Source: Actinomycetota bacterium (lineage in GTDB: Bacteria > Actinomycetota > Actinomycetes > Streptosporangiales > Streptosporangiaceae). Taken from it: DNA of 44,618 bases. Position numbers and translations under genes: made by a program. Location: positions 1 through 44,618 of the forward strand of contig PLRW01000141.1 in the NCBI GenBank assembly GCA_003164955.1, written 5' to 3'. The notes beneath the pieces are model-generated. The model saw only the letters and a list, made by a program, of their open reading frames with translations, had not been told where the DNA came from and did no database searches. Positions 40,758-44,618 of the stretch are shown here, piece after piece (position 1 is the first letter of the stretch; each line of letters starts with the position of its first letter).

Positions 40758-42231
40758 GCCGTGACTCCTCGGGTAGTTGCGCCGCCACAGGCAGCGTGAA
40801 GCAGAATCGTGCGCCGCCCTCCGGGGCGTCTTCGACCCAGATGCGCTGTCCGTGAGCTTCGATGAAGGTCTTGGCGATGGTCAGGCCGAGGCCTGCTCCG
40901 GTGTCGCTTTCCCGGCGGGCGAACAGCCCGAAGACCTCGTTACGCCGGTCAGGACTGACGCCGGGGCCGTGGTCGGTCACGGACAGCTCGATCGTCCCCG
41001 GTGCGGTCTGCGCGGCGCGGATGGAGATCGGGGTGTTCTTCGGGCCGTGCCGGATGGCGTTCTCCACGAGGTTGGTGAGCACCCGGGAGATGAGAACCAG
41101 GTCCGCGTCAATGGGCGGCAGGTCATCGGGCACATCGATGTGGACCGGGTGTGCGCGCATCGCTGGGGCCAGGTCGCCGGCCACGGTTGCGACCAGCTCG
41201 GCGAGCGGAGCGACCGTCCGGCGCGGCTCAAGGACGCCCGCCTGAATCCGGCTCATATCGAGCAGGTTCGTGACGAGCTCGGCGAGGCGGTCAGCCTGGA
41301 CGTCAATGAGCCCGGCCAGGCGCTGCCGCGCTGCCGCGCTGATCTCAAGCCCGGTGTCGGACAGCGTGGATGACGATGCCTTGATCGAGGCGAGCGGCGC
41401 CCGCAGGTCGTGGGCGACCGCGGCGACGAGCGTCTTCGCCAGACGGGCCATTTCCTCGGTCAGCCTGGCCCGGAGTGCCTGCTCGCGCAGCTGCGCGCGC
41501 TCCACCGCGAGGGCGATCTGGTTGGCGAACAGCAGCAGCGGCTCACGTTCGTGCGTGGCCGCCGCCTCGCCGGACAGCACGAGCAGCCCGACCGGGCGTC
41601 CCGCCGCGGTCAGGGCGAGAACGAGAAGATCGCCGCGCTCATGGGACTGGGCTGCGGTTCCTGCCGGCATCCCGGGGGCGGGAAGCACCCGGCGCAGTTG
41701 CTCCCGGGTGATCGGGTCACCGGCGGACGCGGCGATCTCCAGGCGGCCGGCGGTGGGGAGGAAGAGCGCTACCTGGCGCGAGCTGAACACATCGGCCAGC
41801 GCCGTCACGATGACCGACAGTAGCGCGTCAAGCGGTTTGTCTTCGACGAGCAGGTCTGACAGCTCGAAGAGCTGCCGGATCTCCCTGCCCTGTCGGCGTT
41901 CCCTGGCTCTGGCCGCGTTCATCCCGGCCACTACCCGGGCGACCGGGAGCATCACGACGGCATACACGCCAAGTGCCGCCCAGTTCTGCGGGGCGCCGAC
42001 CCACAGCGTCAGGTAGGGCGGGATGAAGTAGAAGTCATAGACGAGGAATCCGGCGATCACGCTGACCACGCCGGCGATAAACCCGCCAATGACGACACCG
42101 ACGACGACCGGCACCACGAGGATCAGCGCGGTCGTGGCGATGCTCAGGTGGCTGCGCAGGGGAAGCATGGCGCTGGTGAGCACGGCCATGCTGGCGAGCG
42201 CGACGACGGTTCCGATCACGCTGCGTTTCAT
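40735..42231 (-). CDS. kdpD: Histidine kinase half of a split KdpD (DUF4118-GAF-HisKA-HATPase)
   Basis: From ATG 42231 (AAGGGA six bases upstream) the protein has 498 residues. Four transmembrane helices with FYFIPPYLTLWV form the KdpD DUF4118 region (1-105). A GAF domain follows (about 125-245), then the dimerisation box LVAAVAHDLRAPLASIKAS with His274, and an ATPase domain with NLVENAIRHGP, DHGPGV and GAGLGLTIAKTF. This is the C-terminal half of KdpD. The N-terminal KdpD-Usp half is a separate gene upstream with 102 bases between them, whereas KdpD is normally one protein of about 850-900 residues. It should phosphorylate KdpE. Confidence 0.9.
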   Translation of the reverse strand: MKRSVIGTVVALASMAVLTSAMLPLRSHLSIATTALILVVPVVVGVVIGGFIAGVVSVIAGFLVYDFYFIPPYLTLWVGAPQNWAALGVYAVVMLPVARVVAGMNAARARERRQGREIRQLFELSDLLVEDKPLDALLSVIVTALADVFSSRQVALFLPTAGRLEIAASAGDPITREQLRRVLPAPGMPAGTAAQSHERGDLLVLALTAAGRPVGLLVLSGEAAATHEREPLLLFANQIALAVERAQLREQALRARLTEEMARLAKTLVAAVAHDLRAPLASIKASSSTLSDTGLEISAAARQRLAGLIDVQADRLAELVTNLLDMSRIQAGVLEPRRTVAPLAELVATVAGDLAPAMRAHPVHIDVPDDLPPIDADLVLISRVLTNLVENAIRHGPKNTPISIRAAQTAPGTIELSVTDHGPGVSPDRRNEVFGLFARRESDTGAGLGLTIAKTFIEAHGQRIWVEDAPEGGARFCFTLPVAAQLPEESRLAADSHH

Positions 42232-42333
42232 CGCTGTTCCCTTCGGCTCCATCATGACGCACCAGGGTCACGGCAGCATCGGCTGCCCGGCAGCGCTAGC
42301 GCCAGCATGGGCCAGGCGGCTGGCCCGCGATGT

Positions 42334-43503
42334 TCAGGGCACGCTCTCCTCGCACCGGGTAAGGATGTGGACGTCGATTCCTGCCCTGGCGGCGAGCCGC
42401 GAGACTCGTCTGACGGCCGGGCCACCGCCGGTCAGTTCGGCCCAGCGGCTGCATTGGCGGGAGCCGATCACGATCTGGGTGATCTGGTGGCTGCGGGCGA
42501 ATTCGATCAGTGCGCCGGCCGGGTCGTCGGTGTCCAGCTCGTGCCAGCTGGCGCCGGCGTCCGCCACCGCCCGGCGCAAGCTGGCGAGGCGCTCATCGCG
42601 CGACCGCCGGGTGGCGGCGTCGCTGGTGATGTGGGCGATGTGAAGCTCGGCCCTGGTCCTGGCGGCCAGCTGCGAAGCGTGGCGGATGACAGCCTCGGTG
42701 CCCGGTGCGGTGGTGATGCTCGCCATGATGCGCTCAGTGGTTTCCCAGGGGATCCCGGACCGATAGCGCGCGAGGTGCTCGAGGAGGCCTTCTCCGCTCT
42801 CATCGGCGAGGAACCACAGCGCCAGCTCGCGCAGGACGGCCAGGTTGCCCGCGCGGAAGAAGTGGGCGAGGGCCTGGGGGACCTGCTCCGCCGGGTAGAT
42901 GCTGCCGTGCAGCATCCTGCGGCGGAGTTGCTCTGGTGCGGAGTCGACGAACTCGATCTGGTCGGCCCGGCGCACGACCCGGTCCGGGACGCGTTCGCGG
43001 ACCCGTGCCCCGGTGATGCGCTCGACGGTATCCGCGAGGCTCTCCAGGTGCTGGACGTTGACGGTCGTGATGACGCTGATCCCGGCGTCGAGCAGTTCCA
43101 GGACGTCTTCCCAGCGCTTGCCATGGCGCCCTGACCCGGGCAGATTGGTGTGGGCAAGCTCGTCGACGAGAGCTACCTGGGGCCGCCGGGCGAGCACGCC
43201 GCCCAGGTCCATTTCCCCGAACCGGGTGCCGCGGTACTCGACGACCCGGCGGGGTACGGTCTCCAGGTCCGCCATACGCGCTTCGGTCACCGGCCGCCCG
43301 TGGCATTCGGCGAAGCCGACAACGACATCGGCGCCGCGCTGACGCCGCCGGTGACCTTCCTCGAGCATGGCGAGCGTCTTGCCGGCCCCCGCGGCCGCCC
43401 CGAGGTAGACGCAGAAGCGGGCCGCCGTCCCGGCCCTGCCGGTGATGTCCGTGGCCCCGGTGGCACCCGGCGTGCTGGGGCCGGCCGGTGCGGCGGTTGT
43501 CAC
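42334..43503 (-). CDS. kdpD: Stand-alone KdpD N-terminal sensor (KdpD domain plus Usp)
   Basis: The 389-residue protein starts at GTG 43503, whose GTGA overlaps the stop of the OB-fold gene. A short low-complexity N-terminus is followed by the KdpD domain with Walker A GAAAGAGKT (35-43), ALVDELAHTNLPGSGRHGKR, DAGISVITTVNVQHLESL and the WFLADE segment. A Usp domain fills about 240-385 (IMASITTAPGTEAVIRHASQ, ITQIVIGSRQCSRW). It has no membrane helices and no kinase domain. It probably acts in trans on the separate histidine kinase encoded next, sensing ATP, ions or c-di-AMP as in other KdpDs. Confidence 0.9.
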   Translation of the reverse strand: MTTAAPAGPSTPGATGATDITGRAGTAARFCVYLGAAAGAGKTLAMLEEGHRRRQRGADVVVGFAECHGRPVTEARMADLETVPRRVVEYRGTRFGEMDLGGVLARRPQVALVDELAHTNLPGSGRHGKRWEDVLELLDAGISVITTVNVQHLESLADTVERITGARVRERVPDRVVRRADQIEFVDSAPEQLRRRMLHGSIYPAEQVPQALAHFFRAGNLAVLRELALWFLADESGEGLLEHLARYRSGIPWETTERIMASITTAPGTEAVIRHASQLAARTRAELHIAHITSDAATRRSRDERLASLRRAVADAGASWHELDTDDPAGALIEFARSHQITQIVIGSRQCSRWAELTGGGPAVRRVSRLAARAGIDVHILTRCEESVP

Positions 43504-43904
43504 CGGGTCACCGGCGATGTCAGGTGAGCGGTTTCCCCGGCCCCGGCCGGAACCCGCCGCTCCTGCGGGCATATCTTCCCGGTGCCGTCGGGTGGCTCCA
43601 GCCGGTAGCGCGGGTTCCAGACCACTAGCCATCCGCCGCTGGCCGCGGCCGTGCCTGCCACGCGGCAGCGCCTCCCTGCCGTCAGGCCGGGGACTTCTGC
43701 GCGCCCGAGGAAGAGCAGGCAGATCTCGCCGGTGCCGTCGGTGAGGGCGCAACGGCAGGTGGGGCTGCCGCCGATGGTGACGGTCTGGGTCGCGGTGATG
43801 ATGCCGGTGACAGCGATGCGGGCCTGCGGGCGGGTGTCGCTGATCCTGCGGGCCACGGGCCATCCGTCCCGGAAGGTGCCGCCGGTGAGTTCGGGGCCGC
43901 TCAT
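43500..43904 (-). CDS. OB-fold protein inserted in the kdp operon
   Basis: This 134-residue protein has an OB-type five-strand pattern: QARIAVTGIITATQTVTIGG, CRCALTDGTGEICLLFLGRA and CRVAGTAAASGGWLVVWNPR. The last 35 residues are a Pro/Gly tail. Similar small OB-fold proteins occur near potassium-uptake genes in actinobacteria, but their role is unknown. Its ATG overlaps the kdpC stop by four bases and its stop overlaps the KdpD sensor start, so it is fully part of the operon. It is not a standard Kdp component. Confidence 0.75.
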   Translation of the reverse strand: MSGPELTGGTFRDGWPVARRISDTRPQARIAVTGIITATQTVTIGGSPTCRCALTDGTGEICLLFLGRAEVPGLTAGRRCRVAGTAAASGGWLVVWNPRYRLEPPDGTGKICPQERRVPAGAGETAHLTSPVTR

Positions 43905-44431
43905 CGCAGGGCCGCCAATGCCTCGTTGAGCTGAAGGACGTTGAGGTAGGACGACCCGAGGAACCCCAGCTGGGGCTGCTTGATGTGCACGGTTACGAGC
44001 TGCCGTACCGCCGCAACCGGTAGGGCCCTGGCCTTGGCCACGGCATTCACCTGGGCGTAGGCGTCAGCGGGAGAGATATCGGGGTCGACGCCGCTTCCCG
44101 AGGTCGTGACGAGATCGGGGGTGGGCGTGATGCCGGCTTTTTGCAGTAGCGCGATTTGCTGCCTGACCGCTTTGACGAGGACCGTTGAGCGGGGCCCGAG
44201 GTTTGTGCCGCCCGTGGCCATGGGATTGTCAGCGTCGGGCCGGCCGTGGAACCATCGCGCGCCGGCCCAGCTCTGCCCGGCCAGGACCGAGCCGTGCGAG
44301 GTCAGCGAGCCATTGGCCTGGCGGGCGAAGAGTCCCTGCCCGATGGCCGTTTCCGCGAGGGGGTAGGCCAGGCCGAGCAGGACGAAGAAGATTGCCGAGA
44401 GAAGTATGGCCCGGCCGAGGTTGGTGAGCAT
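43901..44431 (-). CDS. kdpC: KdpC, potassium-transporting ATPase subunit C
   Basis: This 176-residue protein has one N-terminal transmembrane helix (about 8-28), QSWAGARWFHGRPDADNPMA, GGTNLGPRSTVLVKAV, DLVTTSGSGVDPDISPADAY and LGFLGSSYLNVLQLNEAL, the KdpC signature motifs in the right order. KdpC stabilises the KdpFABC complex. The stop of kdpB and the ATG of kdpC share one base (TGATG). Confidence 0.95.
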   Translation of the reverse strand: MLTNLGRAILLSAIFFVLLGLAYPLAETAIGQGLFARQANGSLTSHGSVLAGQSWAGARWFHGRPDADNPMATGGTNLGPRSTVLVKAVRQQIALLQKAGITPTPDLVTTSGSGVDPDISPADAYAQVNAVAKARALPVAAVRQLVTVHIKQPQLGFLGSSYLNVLQLNEALAALR

Positions 44432-44618
44432 CAGTAGGCCCCCGTCACGGTGAGGACGATGTCGATGAGCTTGATGAAGATGAACGGCGCGATGATCCCG
44501 CCGACGCCGTAGATGAAGACGTTCCGGCGCAGGATCGCTGCCGCGCCCGATGGCCGGAACCGCACCCCGCGCAGGGCGAGCGGGATGAGGGCGACGATGA
44601 CGAGCGCGTTGAAGATCA
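44431..44618 (-). CDS. kdpB: KdpB C-terminus, partial at window edge
   Basis: The last 62 codons are present: [52 protein letters not shown]. This is the terminal membrane region of the P-type ATPase subunit KdpB. The rest, and presumably kdpA, lies beyond the right edge. Confidence 0.93.
   Translation of the reverse strand, partial: IFNALVIVALIPLALRGVRFRPSGAAAILRRNVFIYGVGGIIAPFIFIKLIDIVLTVTGAY

Noticed and set aside
1..44618. Search for tRNA, rRNA, CRISPR arrays and riboswitches
   Set aside because: No T-loop-like GGTTCGAATCC context, no regularly spaced repeats, and no recognisable riboswitch core were seen by eye; a covariance-model search could still find a missed RNA.

Overview
This is a GC-rich (roughly 70%) chromosomal window from an actinobacterium. 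The evidence is the codon bias, the many GTG starts, the four-base ATGA/GTGA overlaps between genes, and several actinobacterial families: a Methyltransf_19 (DUF574) methyltransferase, an XRE regulator with a helical C-terminus, a FolP2-type dihydropteroate synthase paralogue, DUF6855, a DUF222/HNH remnant and a TIGR03667-type F420 protein. The genus cannot be fixed from the sequence. I see no rRNA, tRNA or CRISPR array.

Layout. (1) 0-5.8 kb, minus strand: an XRE regulator followed by a tightly coupled run of small unknown proteins, a lipoprotein of the NMT1/SsuA substrate-binding type, and two SAM methyltransferases. An 18-codon ORF sits between the methyltransferases and overlaps both by four bases. 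A small membrane protein resembling superinfection-immunity proteins lies next to the regulator. (2) 6-11.7 kb, minus strand: a class III extradiol dioxygenase-like protein, FolP2, an SDR, an acyl-CoA dehydrogenase and a second, non-actinobacterial-looking glutamyl-tRNA synthetase. (3) 12-26.3 kb, mixed strands: a headless TetR remnant with its palindrome, an SDR, an isoamylase-early-set protein, a large flippase-like protein with a kinase-like domain, a LuxR remnant, an F420/PPOX protein, a Tat-exported GH2 glycosidase, DUF6855 divergent from a shortened WYL-type regulator across a 31-bp palindrome, a type-B carboxylesterase and a dihydrolipoamide-dehydrogenase-like flavoprotein. (4) 26.3-39.4 kb, an accessory region full of broken genes: an S53 peptidase tail, a MerR gene fused by deletion to an epimerase tail, an acyl-CoA dehydrogenase tail, transposase pieces, a tyrosine-integrase piece and a decayed PIN-domain gene. 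Inside it lies an intact cassette: a 56-codon ORF, an orphan sugar-binding lipoprotein, and a 1445-residue membrane nSTAND ATPase with about 14 WD40 blades. It also carries a long acyl-CoA dehydrogenase and a CBM21-like protein with duplicated ends. (5) 40-44.6 kb, minus strand: the distal part of a kdp potassium-uptake operon (kdpB tail, kdpC, an OB-fold gene, a KdpD sensor split into two proteins, kdpE), which runs off the right edge.

The best candidate for an undescribed system is the lipoprotein plus nSTAND-WD40 cassette at 28.7-35.0 kb. It looks like an extracytoplasmic ligand sensor paired with a STAND signalling ATPase and has no transport permease. Second is the coupled methyltransferase operon with the 18-residue ORF. 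A third pattern is a high density of short tandem duplications (18-34 bp, two or three copies), five of them at or across stop codons.
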